DNA of 64,000 bases from Diphasiastrum complanatum (GCA_029204225.1 CM055095.1:24101641-24165640); one strand, 5' to 3'; positions 40,910-52,916 are shown, counted from the stretch's first letter. The notes: generated by a model not told the origin, from the sequence alone. Made by a program: numbers and translations.

Positions 40910-41655
40910 TACCTAAGTGTTTGATGCTTGTTTCATCCAAAGTTCCAAAAATTCCTTGAAATTCTAGATCTAGAGAGACTAGTTTGCATCTCCCATACTA
41001 TCTCAAGCAAAATTGGATCAAAAGGGTTCATAATCATAAGGATTGAATCATTTTTTATATTGTATGGATTTTCCTACTCAGACACGTGTGAAGAACAACC
41101 CAATTTGCATTGGTGGTTCTGTTCCATGTGTGATCCAAATTTGGTGCTTGATAGCTAGTTTCAAAGCTATTTGAGTCTAGTTTGTGTAGCAATTGACTTC
41201 ATAGCGATTGGATCTCCCAATGAAAAGTTATAGTCAATTGAATCAAGGTGGTTAGGGCACCCAACCTGGTTGGACACTTTTATTTATGACTCTATTATGC
41301 TTGTTTGATCAAAAATCTCACTTATACGCTTGCCAATCACATTATCCTGAGATCTAGTTATCAACTTGAGGTCATAGCCATGTTCTTTCATACAATTGGC
41401 TTGCATTTGAGTGATTTGTGGTTACTTGGAGTGTTTTACTCATGCCAAAGTTTTTTTGACCCAAACTTAGTCCATACTTCATCAATTGATGTGAGAGTGA
41501 TCTAGATCAAGAGAGATTGGAAAAGCTAGTGAGGTCCATATCTCACTTTGTTGCAAGATCTTGCATAGGAATTGGTAGCACACCCTTATCGAATCCTATA
41601 GTAAGAGAGAGAGCAACATTTTCTTGTCCAATTTACAAGGAGCCTTCACTATCAC
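40910..41655 (+). other. Copia F leader
   Basis: Untranslated region of about 745 bp between primer site and gag. A further ACACGTGTGAAG occurs at about 41083. No ORF. Confidence 0.6.
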
Positions 41656-42509
41656 ATGGCATTTATGGGTTCCTATCTATTGGAATCTAGTGAAAGGCTA
41701 TCCACTTCCAATTATTCTATTTGGAAGTTGAGGATGGAGTATATTCTAACACTCCAAGATGTGATGGACATTGTACTTGGGATTGAGGAGGAGCCTCAAG
41801 TCCTTCAAGAAGTACAAAAGTACAAGAAGAGAGCTAGGATGGCTCTTCACTACATCAAAATGAATGTCTCCAATGAGATTTTGAGGGAGATTGGTGCTTG
41901 CACATCGGACAAGGATGCTTGGGATACTCTCAAAACAATCTATGAGGCCAACAATACCTCAAGACTCCTCAGTCTTAGAAACCAAATCTTTCAAAGTTCT
42001 CAAAAGAGTGATGAGAGTGCCATTAGTTATGTGTTGAGAGTGAAAGATACTCATAGGGAGCTTGCTTGCATTGGAGGATCCATAGATCAAAGTGAGGTAG
42101 TTCAAGTCATACTTAATGGCTTGAAAGATGAGTATGAGAATCTTGTCCAATCCTATGCCATCAAGGAGAATCTACCTACTTTGGAGGCTTTGCAAGGAGT
42201 GCTAATGGTTGAAGAATCAAGGCAAGAGAATAAGCTATTCAGGATGGAGAAGTTATCAATCAACCATAATGGTGATGGCAAAGCTCTTTTTGCCAAGCAC
42301 AAAGGGAGAAGCAAGAAGCAACACCAGCACTTCTCCGAGGACAAAGCAAAGGACAAAGACCAAGATGGAGAGGAGGATGATACCTCTCATGCGTCTACCT
42401 CAAAGAAGAATTAGAAGAAGAATATCAAATGCTTCTTTTGTGGCAAGATGGGGCACTATGCAACAAATTGCTTCAAGAAGAAGAATCAATTTAAGCAAGC
42501 CAACCTTTG
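41656..42509 (+). pseudogene. Copia F Gag
   Basis: The ATG at 41656 gives MAFMGSYLLESSERLSTSNY, and the frame is open for 252 codons. UBN2-type Gag blocks: YKKRARMALHYIKMNVSNEI, NTSRLLSLRNQIFQSSQKSD and VVQVILNGLKDEYENLVQSY. A single TAG at about 42412 separates this from the zinc knuckle CFFCGKMGHYATNC (42429-42470). It aligns throughout with copia E gag (32788-31457), so the two are sister elements. The start ATG is supported by alignment with copia E. Confidence 0.93.
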
Positions 42510-43615
42510 AAATGAGAAAGAAGACTCTATTGCAAGTGATGGAGAGGGATCTCTTATTGTCTCTAGTTTTTCATCTACACCTTTCAAGAAGGCTGGATCT
42601 TGGTACATTGATAGTGGAGCATCTTCACATATGTGTAGCTCCAAGGAGTCCTTCACTTCTATTATGCCTTATGGAGGAGCTAAGAAGACTATCTATATAG
42701 CAAATGACCAAGAATGCAATATTGAAGGCATAGGAGTATTCCCTTGAAGACCTCATCTTGTAAAATTCTTTCTCTCAACAAGGTTTTTTTTGTGCCTAAT
42801 CTTACAAAGAACCTCATAAGTGTTGGCCAACTTATTGATGGAGGCTTTGATGTGAAATTCAATATTGATACTTGTATATCAAGAGAAATGATGAGATCAT
42901 TGCACATGGATCAAGATTTGGAGAGATATACAAGCTTGATCCAAGAGAGAGTTGTGATAATGCTTTTGAGACAAAGCTTTCCAAGGAGGAGATATGGCAT
43001 AAGAGGTTGGGACATCCCAACTACAAATCTATGCTTTCTATGTGCAAATAGGCCAAGGCTATTGGCTTATCAAAGAATTTTTCCAAGGAGATCAAGCCTT
43101 GTGAGGCTTGTGCTTTTGCAAAATCACACAAGAAAGCATATCAAAGATCTTCCATCAAAAGCACTCATCCTTTGGAATCGATATACTCAGATGTGCAATT
43201 CTCCTCATCTCAAAGCAAGGGAGGAGCCACTTGATTTCACAAGATTTACATGGCTATATCTTCTACTTCTAAATTTTTGGTGTATGATCACTTCCTTATA
43301 TTCAAAGCATATATTGAGAAGCGATTATCATTCAAGATCAAGGCTTTGAGGTGTGATGGAGGAGGAGAGTATACCTCCAACAAATTCCATGACTATTGTG
43401 ATCAAGAAGGTATAAAGAGGGAGTTCTTTTGTACTTATTCACAATCTCAAAATGGAGTGGCTGAGAGAAAGCATAGATCCTTATGTGAATGTGCAAAAGC
43501 CATAAGGACTGAAGCATCTTTGCCTAAAGACTTTTGGGTAGAAGCTATAAATTGTGCAAATTATCTTTGCAATCCCACATCTTGCTTTTGGAGGAAGGAC
43601 ACCATATGAGGTCTT
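42510..43615 (+). pseudogene. Copia F protease and integrase
   Basis: Protease motif WYIDSGASSHMCSSKES at about 42601-42650. A frameshift near 42745 follows, then VFFVPNLTKNLISVGQLIDG. Integrase: the zinc-finger region KRLGHPNYKSML and PCEACAFAKSHKKAY near 42995-43140, first Asp in IYSDVQFS (about 43180), second in KALRCDGGGEYTSNKF (about 43345), Glu in SQNGVAERKHRSLCE (about 43450). Frame changes near 43240 and 43600 and a stop near 43050 disable it. Integrase inserts the cDNA; protease cleaves Gag-Pol. Confidence 0.92.
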
Positions 43616-44846
43616 ATTCAAAGAGAAGCCTAAAGTTGATCACCTTAGAGTATTTGGGACTATTTGCTTTGCACATATTCCCTTGGAAACAAGGAAGAAG
43701 GATGACCCATGCTCAAGCAAAGGGATCATGGTTGGATATTCATCCACCAAAAAGGCTTATAGAGTCTTTGTAAACTCTACTTGTCAAGTGATTGAAAGTA
43801 GAGATGCTATATTTCATGAAGATCAACATCCATCATTTGAAAGAGTCGAGTTCAAGTCACCACAAGGTCCATCACCTATCATGCCTATTGAAGACCATCA
43901 AGACTTGATGTGGTCAAGATTTGAGGAGGAGTCTCCTCGGGTTTACACACCTAGGAGGACTTCTAGAGAGAGAGCCTAATAGGCTTTCTTATGATGAAAA
44001 AGTCAAGCAAGTGGAGCTTGATTACACCCATTTTGCATATTTCATCTCTCATGAAGAACCAAAGGATGTTGAAGAGGCACTCAATACCAAGGAGTGGTAT
44101 GATGCCATGAAGCAAGAGTATGAAGCCTTGATCATCAACAATACTTGGGAGCTTGTGGATCCTCCATCCAAAAAGCACATCATTGGATCCAAGTGGGTAT
44201 TTGAATCAAGTATAATCAAGATGGCACTATCAACAAGTACAAGACAACATTATGTGCCAAGGGATTTGCTCAAATCCATGGAATTGATTATGAGGAGACC
44301 TTTGCACCCGTGGCAAAGATGGTGACAATAAGAATTCCTATATCTCTTCTACTTATTTCAAGTGGAAGGTGTTCCAATTAGATGTTTCCAATGAATTTCT
44401 CAATGGTTATCTTCAAGAGGAAATCTATATGGAGCAACCTCAAGGATCCATCAAGGATGAATCAAAAGTGTGCTTGCTTTTCAAGAGACTTTATGGACTC
44501 AAGCAAGCACCAAGATCTTGGTATGAGAGACTCAACTCTTTTCTTATCACTCTTAGTGACTATGATCCTTTCATGTATATCAAGTTTGTTGCTAGTGATA
44601 TTGTTATTCTTCTCATTTATGTAGATGACATTATCCTATGTGGAAGTAGTATCAAATTGGTTGAAGAGACCAAAGTAGCACTTGGAAAAGAGTCTAAGAT
44701 GCAAGATCAAGGAGAGATTCATTACATATTAGGCCTAGATTGACTTTCATGATGATTATGCTTTTATTTGTCAATCTAGATATGCTTTTGCTATGTTGAA
44801 AAAGTTTGATATGGAAGAATGTAAGGGCATTGACACACCTATGGAG
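43616..44846 (+). pseudogene. Copia F integrase C-terminus and reverse transcriptase, truncated
   Basis: The integrase tail LRVFGTICFAHIPLETRKKD and VGYSSTKKAYRVFVNSTCQV lies at about 43640-43800. RT follows: MKQEYEALIINNTWELVDPP, HIIGSKWVF, then after frameshifts at about 44200 and 44340 FQLDVSNEFLNGYLQEEIYM, RLYGLKQAPRSWYERL and the active site IYVDDIILCGSS (44615-44650). One stop occurs at 44742. The RNase H connection reaches IDTPME at 44846 and ends where the LTR of copia J begins. RNase H and 3' LTR are missing. Confidence 0.93.
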
Positions 44847-45514
44847 TGTTGGAGAAAGAGGGTGTGTGAGTGTGAGAAACTAAAATAGCTCGAAAAGAAA
44901 ACAAACATAAAAAGAAGCGAACTCGAAACAGGAACAAGAAACGAACTCGAACGGAAGGTGTTCATGTGCAGCGGAATGAGCTATATTCCTCTTTCCCTAA
45001 GCATGACTACGCCTATCAGAAATGAAGGAACGTTAGTGATAGAAATCACGGTCGATCTGATTATGTAGCCAAACATCAAGTAACAAAACATCAGAAGTAA
45101 ATTTGTCACGAATAGCTAGACAAATTATTAGTCGCAAATGATTCGCGAAGAGCTAGATTGAGCTCGACTGATAATCAGTAACGAATCAGTTGCAAAAGGC
45201 AAGACTAAATATTAGTCGTCAACAGCTAGACTAATAATAATTCACTAAGAATAGATTACCAGATTGAGAAATAAGAGATTCAGGCAGAATGAGAAAAAGC
45301 ATAGCAATATCGACACAAATCTGAATGTAGAACAACAAAGCTATTATCAAATTAAGTATAGCAAAATATACATGTCAATAATGTTGTGGAGCACAAGACA
45401 ATAGCGAGCGAAACCGTGTGCTCTACAAGGCTAATTCAATCTGTAAAAGGGATGAACCTATTACTGACAATACAAAAGAATCAATGCGCAAGGCATCTAC
45501 TCTGATAAGCTTCT
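44847..45514 (-). repeat. Copia J 3' LTR, outer half
   Basis: Begins TGTTGGAG at 44847, exactly where copia F RNase H breaks. It continues at 52379-52909 after the 6.9-kb G1 insertion. The two halves together have perfect 7-bp ends (TGTTGGA...TCCAACA) and a length of about 1.2 kb. The CTTCT at 45510-45514 is one copy of the G1 target duplication. Confidence 0.78.
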
Positions 45515-46036
45515 TGTAAGGGAAGCTCTTTAGATCCTGCTTACAAATCCTAAACACAAAAGGATAACACATTGTGGAGAAACCACCCAACCAAGTAGAA
45601 GCATCCAATCAATCTCTAGAAGCCTCACCCCCAAGCCAAGGAACAAGAAACATGAATGTAGAGTGAGAGCCTAGCAATGAATCAAGAACCATGATGAGAA
45701 GTAGGGCGAATTTGGATCTCTTATATAGAGCCAAAAGCATCCTGGACACATAGCCATGCATAGCCCTATGTTCCCTATACATAGATTCACCTAGAATAGA
45801 GTCCTATGCATGGACCAACTATTCATAGAATTGCTATTGATAACTCTACACATGCATACACTGTCTCATACATTGTCTAAACTCCATTTAGTGTGTTCTG
45901 GGCCTCACAAGGATATTAGTTACTTTCGGGTCACGTCCAGTATGACGTGTCATAACTATCAATTTGTTTCACTGAAGTATCGTGTATCCAAGACTAGGAG
46001 TATATTGTATCCTTATGTACTGTCATGGACATAACA
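45515..46036 (-). repeat. G1 3' LTR (522 bp)
   Basis: TGTAAGGGAAGC at the left and CATGGACATAACA at the right. TATATAAG on minus near 45720. Nearly the same sequence recurs at 61861-62383, 55870-57263 and 51928-52373. Confidence 0.93.
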
Positions 46037-46049
46037 TTCTTCCCTCCTT
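46037..46049 (-). other. G1 polypurine tract
   Basis: The minus strand reads AAGGAGGGAAGAA immediately before TGTTATGTCC, matching TTAAGGAGGAAAGAA before the LTR at 61861. Confidence 0.85.
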
Positions 46050-46814
46050 AAACTGTTTCTGTCCTTAGAAACTAAAATTCATTTTTTTTTTATGCTATCA
46101 ACTCTCTCCCACGAATCATCATCCTCAAAACAACCCTTCCAGCGAATTAAGCACTCAGAGATAGAATGATTTCTCAATTCTTTATCTCTGGTTTTGAGCA
46201 CTTTTCTTCAGGTTCCAAAGGTAAACTAAGCGACAAATCTTCCAAATGGGATAGATCCTCATCCGATCCAACTTTATTACATCATATAAACTTAGTTTCA
46301 AATGACGTACATGAAACACTGGGTGTGTAGTCGATTTTTCTTAAAGATCGAATTCATATGCCAAAGAACCGATTCTACGTACAATCCTGAAAGGTTCACA
46401 ATAACGGATAGACAACTTATAATACTTCCCTGTATGTAACGTCTTATAATCTTTTGGAATCCTAAGATATATCCACTCATCAACTTTAAAATCTCTTGGA
46501 GATCTCTTAAGATCGGTATAGTGTTTAGCTCTATCTTGAGCACTCTGGATACTATCATTAGCCACTTGCAACATTTCTTGCATATCACGCAAAAAATCAG
46601 CAACCTTCTGGATCTTAATAGACTTCGTCTCAGCATTTACTGGAGATCTAGGTTGAAAATTGTACATAAGCATAAAAGGACTGTAACCTGTCTTAGAATG
46701 TTTTCTACTATTATATGCAAACTCAACCAGTGGGAGATAATCTTCTCAATGAGATTGTCTTTGAGAAACATACGTCCTCAAAATATCTTCCACAGTTTGA
46801 TTAGTCCTTTCTGT
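46050..46814 (-). pseudogene. G1 integrase C-terminus with chromodomain-like tail
   Basis: Minus strand: RTNQTVEDILRTYVSQ, then YLPLVEFAYNSRKHSKTGYS, NAETKSIKIQKVADFLRDMQ, DRAKHYTDLKRSPRDFKVDE, KYYKLSIRYCEPFRIVRRIG and, after a frameshift near 46340, a tail with LSECLIRWKGCFEDDDSWE at about 46115-46175. The Trp-Lys-Gly and acidic/Trp spacing is that of chromodomain-bearing gypsy integrases, which bind methylated histone H3 to direct insertion. The core upstream of RTNQT, including the catalytic Glu, is missing at the junction 46814/46815. Confidence 0.9.
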
Positions 46815-46939
46815 TTGGCTTGGGGGTGAGGCTTCTAGAGATTGATTGGATGCTTCTACTTGGTTGGGTGGTTTCTCCACAGTGTGTTATCCTTCTGTGT
46901 TTAGAATTGGTAAGCAGGATCTAAGGAGCTTCCCTTACA
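46815..46939 (+). repeat. Inverted G LTR 3' fragment
   Basis: TTGGCTTGGGGGTGAGGCTT to AGGAGCTTCCCTTACA, the last about 125 bp of the G LTR. It is joined head-to-head to the minus-strand integrase at TTTCTGT/TTGGC. Confidence 0.92.
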
Positions 46940-46940
46940 A

Positions 46941-46952
46941 TGGTATCAGAGC
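46941..46952 (+). other. Initiator tRNA-Met primer binding site
   Basis: TGGTATCAGAGC, exact match to the standard site, one base after the LTR fragment. Confidence 0.9.
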
Positions 46953-48203
46953 AAGGCTTACAAGCTTGGAGAGGTGGTGCTTTTCATTGGAGCTTGGTGG
47001 TATTCAACTAGTATTCTCATCCAAGGAGAGGAGCAATGTTGCAAGTTGGTGGATCTTCCCAAATTCAATATGCATGTTCCATATCTCTCTCAAATTTAAT
47101 TGTGTTTATGGTGAATTGTGCTAGGAAATCAATTTTGGTGTTTTTTTTTGGAGTTTTAGCATGTGTAGTTCAAAAACTAGTGAAGGATATGAAATTATTA
47201 GCAAGTTAATTCACTTGAAATAGTTGGAATTCAGTTTGCAAGTTGGATCTTACCATGTATTTGGATTCTAGGCTCTTTTGTGGCCAAATTTGGCTTGTTT
47301 TCCATGATTTTGGCACAAAATTGAGGGTAGAATTCAAAATCCAGCAAGATCAGATCAATTAATTGGTTGTAATTCTGTAGTTTGGATTTCATGTGGATTT
47401 GAAAAATGTTCTTGCCATTACTTTCCAATTGTGCATGGTGAAAAAACCTAGAAAGGGCTAAAATTCATGATTTTTGCTTGTTTTTTCATGAAATTGGATG
47501 GTAGAAGGTTGTTGAACATCAATTGAAGCTGGTAAGTGTTTGCATGTTTTTGGACAGATCGGTCTAGAAAAAGTGCGCCCTCCTACAACTTAATTGGCTG
47601 TTCTGAACTCGCACATGTGATTCCTAGGTGGCAGACTGATGTGGCAAGTGTCTTGTTCACTAAGTCTACCTCTGTACCGAGCTTTACAGCACCCAATTTG
47701 ATGTCCTGTAGCCAAAGATATGAGCATCTGAAGTTTTGCAATTTTGTGAGCAAAATTGGTAAAATTTTCAATTGTTCTGATTGCATGCATGACAATTTCC
47801 TATTTTGAGGTACTGTGCTTGCATGAAATGTCTACATGTGGTTTCTCTAACTGATTCTGACATGCATGAGTTGGTTAGATCTGTTTTGACTGGTCATACG
47901 CATGTACTCTGACTGTTAGATACAAAACTGAAATTTATAGCTGACAATTGTCGTAGAACGGAATTTTTACGTAAAATTTTGTAAAGTAAAAAATCAGTTT
48001 AATGTCACATCTCCTGTATGCCTGATGGACATTAACAATAGTAAAATTAAGAATCGAACTGTGAATCGAATTTTCGATTTCGATTGCTTAATAATTGACT
48101 GTGATTTTTTATGAAGTTTTAGATAACGCAAATTTTTTTTTTAAAAAATTAAAAGTGCAAAAATTCTAAATTTTTAGTTTTTTTTCAGTTTCTTGTAATA
48201 TCT
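46953..48203 (+). other. G leader, plus orientation
   Basis: Non-coding leader of about 1.25 kb. Segments are shared with the G3 leader (for example CTTACAAGCTTGGAGAGGTG, GAAGTTTTGCAATTTTGTGA). Its last part (TGACTGTGATTTTTTATGAA to AGTTTCTTGTAATATCTATG) matches the reverse complement of 61250-61331 in G3, locating the gag start. Confidence 0.8.
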
Positions 48204-48378
48204 ATGAAACCCAGATGTTTCATCTGTGGTGAAACCGGCCACTTCATGGTTGATTGTCCAGTTAAGAGCCAATACCATGTTGAGTATCCAGACTGTATTT
48301 GAAAACACAATTTCAAAGACTGTCCAAAACAACCAACTAAGATCCTACCTGCCCGTCACGTCAGTTATGAATCACAAT
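48204..48378 (+). pseudogene. Gag zinc knuckles fused directly to the start codon
   Basis: The ATG at 48204 gives MKPRCFICGETGHFMVDCPV, then a second, broken knuckle (YPDCI, stop, KHNFKDCPKQP) and a stop at 48378. The capsid is absent, so a deletion joined the leader/start to the knuckles. The CPxK-x-QY linker between the knuckles resembles the Tat-like Gag at 20560-20660 more than the chromovirus Gag at 61020-61090, which has a single knuckle. Confidence 0.7.
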
Positions 48379-51258
48379 AGGATCTTCATGACAACAACAC
48401 GAGCACTATAGCACCCTCCCGCTCAACCTGCTGCTCAATCGAGAAGTTTCTTGTAAACTTCTACATTACCATCCCATACACCAACTCCATAATGCAAAAA
48501 AACAATATGAAATGAGTCCTTGTCGAAAGAAGAGCAAAACCAATAATTTGTCATCTGCTACAATGTCCAATCAAGAGCAACCTTCCCTTCTGCAACTCAA
48601 ATCTATTGTCTTTCCACAAGCTGATAAGATTTCCAATGTGCCAATACACAATATTTTTCAGATTCGGAAATCCAGATAGAGATTCGGTTCTGAAAACATC
48701 TGCTATCAATGATGGTAGATTTAATGCAACCAACCCTGTCTTGTTTTGACAAGGACATGATAGAGTAAGTCACATTACTCTACAAAACAACTGAAATGTT
48801 GCAACTATCAAGGTACATTATCAATGTTGATGAATGCAAGTTTTGTTCGACAAGTGCTATAACGTTTGTTTATTTCCTTGTTTCTCTTCACCTATTTTGT
48901 GTGATTGATTTTTGCATGAGGAATAGCTACTACACGAGAGTCTTCTATAGAGCATCTCCAGAATACATTTTCATTCATCTATCCATCTTCAGATTCCCTT
49001 GCACAGCAGTTTAGGATTTTTGAGACATAAAAAATCCATGTCAACTAGTTAATTCCTGCATCTCATTGCCATATTATTCTTTGAGTCAACTACAGCAAGA
49101 TGGAAACAAATTCAGTTAAAATTTGTTCAATCTTTAGTTCAGTCGCATGTTCAACAAGTTTCAACTATGTGTTCCACACGCCGATCCAATCCTGAGCATG
49201 AATAGTCACCAGCAACAACATCCCCACCAACAGATTTTTTTGGGGGAGGAGAGAGTGGATCTGCTTGGATCCACTGGAGCAATTACGCTGCCAGCAACAA
49301 TACCAACAAGATCGACAACCAAGGTCACAAGTCTAATATGAAAAAGACAAGGCTAAAGAAGGCAAATGGGTAATCCAAAGAGACTCAATCAAAAGAAGTA
49401 CCCCAGTCATGACGAAAATCCTTCAGAAAGAGAAACACAAGCATTGAAAAATCAGTCTCCTTCTTCAACCAACCTCTCGTCATACATCTCCATCCATTCT
49501 CATGCCTATCGCCCAAACCATCTACCGTTGTCACTACCACCCTTCCTTCCATCTATTTGTTTATCATCAGTTTACATTTCTTCTGAGAAATCCCTAGTTT
49601 TTTATAGTCCTACGGAAGCAGTTGAAAGATCATTGCAAATGTCTTGCGGAGACCAATTGCCACCTACAATGGTTGATCAGTCAAACAAAGACCTAAGAAG
49701 CAAGCGAAGGAGCTAGAAGAAATAAAGAGAAAGATTCAAAAAGTTGAGGAGGAAAGGACAAAACTTAAGCAACAATTGAGTCAGATCAGTCTTGATCAAA
49801 AGAAACTCTCTGGAGCAATGGTAGTTGAATCCCCTCTTATGAAGCCCAAAGAGATAAACCAAAGATGAAACCGTTAATGGCAGATACAAGTGACTAAACA
49901 AAGAGACACATGGAAAGCACTCGAGCATGCAAGTTGTGAAGCTCTTGAGAGCTCTCCAATTTTGAGAATGTCAACCAATTGTAGCAATAAGACATTCTGG
50001 TTAAACTGCGGCAATTCGTGAAAAACAGTTTTTTGTGATAAAGACTGGCGACAATAAGCACTTGGTTTTATGTAAGCGAACAAGGATCTACACTTTTTCA
50101 AGTGACGATCGAAGATGCTAATGCAAAGTGGAACGACATCGTCCAATATGAGTTGCAGTGGGTCCTGCAACACATTTGGGATGAGATGATGTTGGCTGAT
50201 TCTGACGAATCCCCAAGATACTCGGACAGAGCAACTCAAGAGCACCTCTCACCTTAGACTGAGGAGGTGAATCCCGAAAGATGGAATGACCATGTAGGAA
50301 CTATATTTCTAGGCAAATGTAATAAATGCAAGTAGACCCCTCTTAAAGAAAGTAGAGTGAGCCACCTTTTGATGGTGACCTCTAGTGGAGAGCATTATTC
50401 CACTTGTAATTTGTGAAATGTGGAAATCCCACTAGGATGCCACCTAAGGAGCTCTCTTGCTTATTTAAGAGACTCTCTCTTTGTGAAGAGGAGCTTTTTG
50501 CATTGTATTTACTCCATGCTTAATAAGAAGATTTTTCATGAGTTTGATGCTACACTAAGCTCCTTGATCATGATGGTTTTCTTGAGTGATGCCCCTATGA
50601 TCATGCCCTTCCATTCATATTGTGTGTGGTTGTGGATTTAGAGTGGATTAGTTTTCTTGCTTTCCTAGTTGTGGATTAGATTTCATGTTTTCTTGTGGAT
50701 TAATGTAGGTTGCAAGCATCCAAGAAATTTGTAGCCAATAATGTGGTATAGACCTTGCAAATCCATTTACGTTTTGGTTTCTTGAGTTTCTTGAGAAATT
50801 CAAGAACCAAGAAGATGGAGCTTCTTGATTTTTGAATGCTTGTAGGAGTTAATTTTCTGTTTTTTTATGAGATAGGTGGCATGTTAGGCTAGTTGTCAGA
50901 TTTTGCAAGTAGTTTAGTTTCCATTTTGCAATGATCCGTTCTAGCATTCTGTCTTTAAGTGCCATAATAATGCCCAACCGTGTTTCAAGAAGAGCTGTTT
51001 TTGGGAATTCTTGGTGTGCTTGCATGGTAGAATGATTGCAAGTGATTTCAAGAGTTCAAAAATGTTCAAAATTTGAGTATCCGTGACAGGTTGAACCATA
51101 CTACAACCCCGAGAATCTGCTACCTGATTAAGGCATTGAACCAAATAGAAATGATCAAGAACATGCCTAGCTAACAACCAGAATGGAGGTAGCATAAGCT
51201 GTAACAAGAAACAAACAAGCAGAACTAGTAGACAGACACCGCCAACAATATATCGAGA
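48379..51258 (+). other. Unassigned interior of G1, with a coiled-coil ORF remnant
   Basis: Mostly non-coding. From 49147 to 49860 a decayed plus-strand frame has a Gln/His-rich start, a Ser/Pro-rich middle and, after a frameshift at about 49690, a coiled coil (KELEEIKRKIQKVEEERTKL at about 49712-49771). It recalls the accessory-ORF remnants elsewhere in the window. 50270-50950 looks like LTR or leader sequence (TTATTTAAGAGACTCTC near 50460) without confirmable ends. 50960-51250 holds nothing I can name. Confidence 0.35.
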
Positions 51259-51921
51259 TGGCCGAAGAAATTTCAAATTAGGCTGGAAATCTAGGTGCAC
51301 CATCTTATATGGTGATTTGTCATCAGTTGAGTATGGCACTAAATGACATGAATAACTGTAATCAGATGAGAGATCAGCAAATGAAGGTTCTTTTGAATCA
51401 AGTCAAATTCAACCGGAGGTTTATTCGGACGAGAAGAAGGAGAAGAAACCTGAGGTCGTCGAGGACTGGCTGGCCAAGTGGAGTAGTTACTTCAATCTGC
51501 ATGGTGTTCCTGATGAGAAGAAAATTGAAAGTGTCGTGTTGTTCTTACGCGACAAAGCGTCATTGTGGTGGCGACATGTACCGGTGAAGCCAACTACTTG
51601 GGATGTGTTTGTGGAAGTTTTCAAGAAAGCTTTCGTAGTTGCTGATGATGTGGACTACTACTTAAAGTTCGTGAACTGCAAGATTGGTACAAAGAGTTTA
51701 GACTCTTATATCCAGAAATTCATGGACCTATGGAATAGGGTTCCATCATTCGATGCAAAGTTGGCATTATGGCACTTTGTCCTAGGTTTGTCAGCCGACT
51801 ATCAGAACGAATGTAGACGAAATGTGCTTCAAAGCCTCGAGGATGCGTTTCGGATTGCGAAAGCATATGATTCCACAGTGGTGGCATTCAGAAAGCAATT
51901 TGCGCATATTTTAACCACTTA
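51259..51921 (+). pseudogene. Gypsy Gag capsid domain
   Basis: The ATG at 51259 gives MAEEISN, then a stop and a frameshift at about 51440. The capsid domain is clear: VEDWLAKWSSYFNLHGVPDE, SVVLFLRDKASLWWRHVPVK, KIGTKSLDSYIQKFMDLWNR and LSADYQNECRRNVLQSLEDA (retrotransposon Gag family). The frame stays open from 51450 to the stop at 51920. It ends abruptly 6 bp before the inverted LTR. It probably supplies the chromovirus Gag part missing in G3. Structural role: forms the virus-like particle. Confidence 0.88.
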
Positions 51922-51927
51922 AAAAAC

Positions 51928-52373
51928 CAAGTAGAAGCATCCAATCAATCTCTAGAAGCCTCACCCCCAAGCCAAAGAACAAGAAGCATGAATGTAGAGT
52001 GAGAGCCTGCTAATAAATCAATAACCATGATGAGGAGTAGGACGAGTTTGGTCCTCTTATATAGAGCCTAATGCATCCTGAGCACATAGCCATGCATAGC
52101 CCTATGTTCCCTATACATAGATTCACCTAGAATAGAGTCCTATGCATGGACCAACTATTCATAGAATTGCTATTGATAACTCTACACATGCATACATTGT
52201 CTCATTACCTTGTCTAAACTCCACTTAGTGTGTTCTGGGCCTCACAAGGATATTAGTTACTTTCGGGTCACGTCTAGTATGGCATGACATAACTAACAGC
52301 TTGTTTCACTGGAGTACCGTGTATCCAAGACTAGGAGTATACTGTATCCTATGTACTGGTCATAGACATAACA
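51928..52373 (-). repeat. G1 5' LTR, U5-truncated
   Basis: ACCAAGTAGAAGCATCCAAT to CATAGACATAACA. It lacks about 75 bp of the 3' end compared with 45515-46036. Followed by the target duplication CTTCT. Confidence 0.92.
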
Positions 52374-52378
52374 CTTCT

Positions 52379-52909
52379 GATGTTATTATTTTCACACACT
52401 ATTTAAATACGCAAGTGGTATTCAATATATACACAATTTTACAGACGTGCAGATGAAGAAAGTACAAAGCGGATGTGTTGTCTGTAGGAGATCGTGGGTC
52501 GCTGCTGTCGTTGTCAAATTTGTTAGCATAGTTGCGTGGGATGAGCGTGAAAAGTCCGTGACGTCAGCCTTTGTTGAAATGAACGTTGGTAAAGATGCGA
52601 AAACACTCTGACGAAATGCCTTAGGATTTGATTTACATGGTGCCTTCGCTTTTCCTAGGGCATCTTTGGCATTTTGTAAGGCAATGTCGTCTTTTTCGCC
52701 TGTCACAAATCATGTGTAAAAACACAGTGTCACATTTTTTGTCTTTTTCGTCTGTGAAAATTTACTTGTAAATATGCAGACAGTCGAGTTTTTTGCTTGT
52801 CTATTTTACATGTATATATGCAGACTGTGCGACAACATGAGTAAAAATGCAGCATGAATGGAGGTAGATTAAAATAGGATTTAGGAGAGTAGAGGAGATA
52901 AATCCAACA
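52379..52909 (-). repeat. Copia J 3' LTR, inner half
   Basis: Ends GATAAATCCAACA at 52909 beside a polypurine tract (52910-52922; minus strand TTAGGGGAGGG). Together with 44847-45514 it forms the complete LTR around G1. Confidence 0.82.
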
Positions 52910-52916
52910 CCCTCCC

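Larger units (their letters stand above)
45515..52373 (-). mobile_element. Chromovirus G1, inserted in copia J LTR, internally rearranged
   Basis: Flanked by CTTCT at 45510-45514 and 52374-52378. The outer LTRs are both on the minus strand (45515-46036 complete; 51928-52373 lacking its U5 end). The 3' end of pol (46050-46814) is in the expected minus orientation, but 46815-51922 is on the plus strand: LTR end, primer site, leader, zinc knuckle, unassigned sequence and a gag. About 52 bp of LTR (GGCTTGGGGGTGAGGCTTCT onward) is present at both breakpoints in opposite orientation (46817-46868 and 51928-51979). Gypsy chromovirus by chromodomain-like tail and initiator-tRNA priming. Confidence 0.82.

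Noticed and set aside
39598-41505. Several 60-90-codon ORFs in both directions
   Set aside because: Low-complexity, AT-driven frames with no motif, lying in LTR and leader sequence.
49713-50245. Minus-strand ORF of 123 codons (49874-50245) and neighbour
   Set aside because: Leu/Ser/Cys-rich shadow of the decayed plus-strand sequence. The plus strand shows the more protein-like coiled coil.
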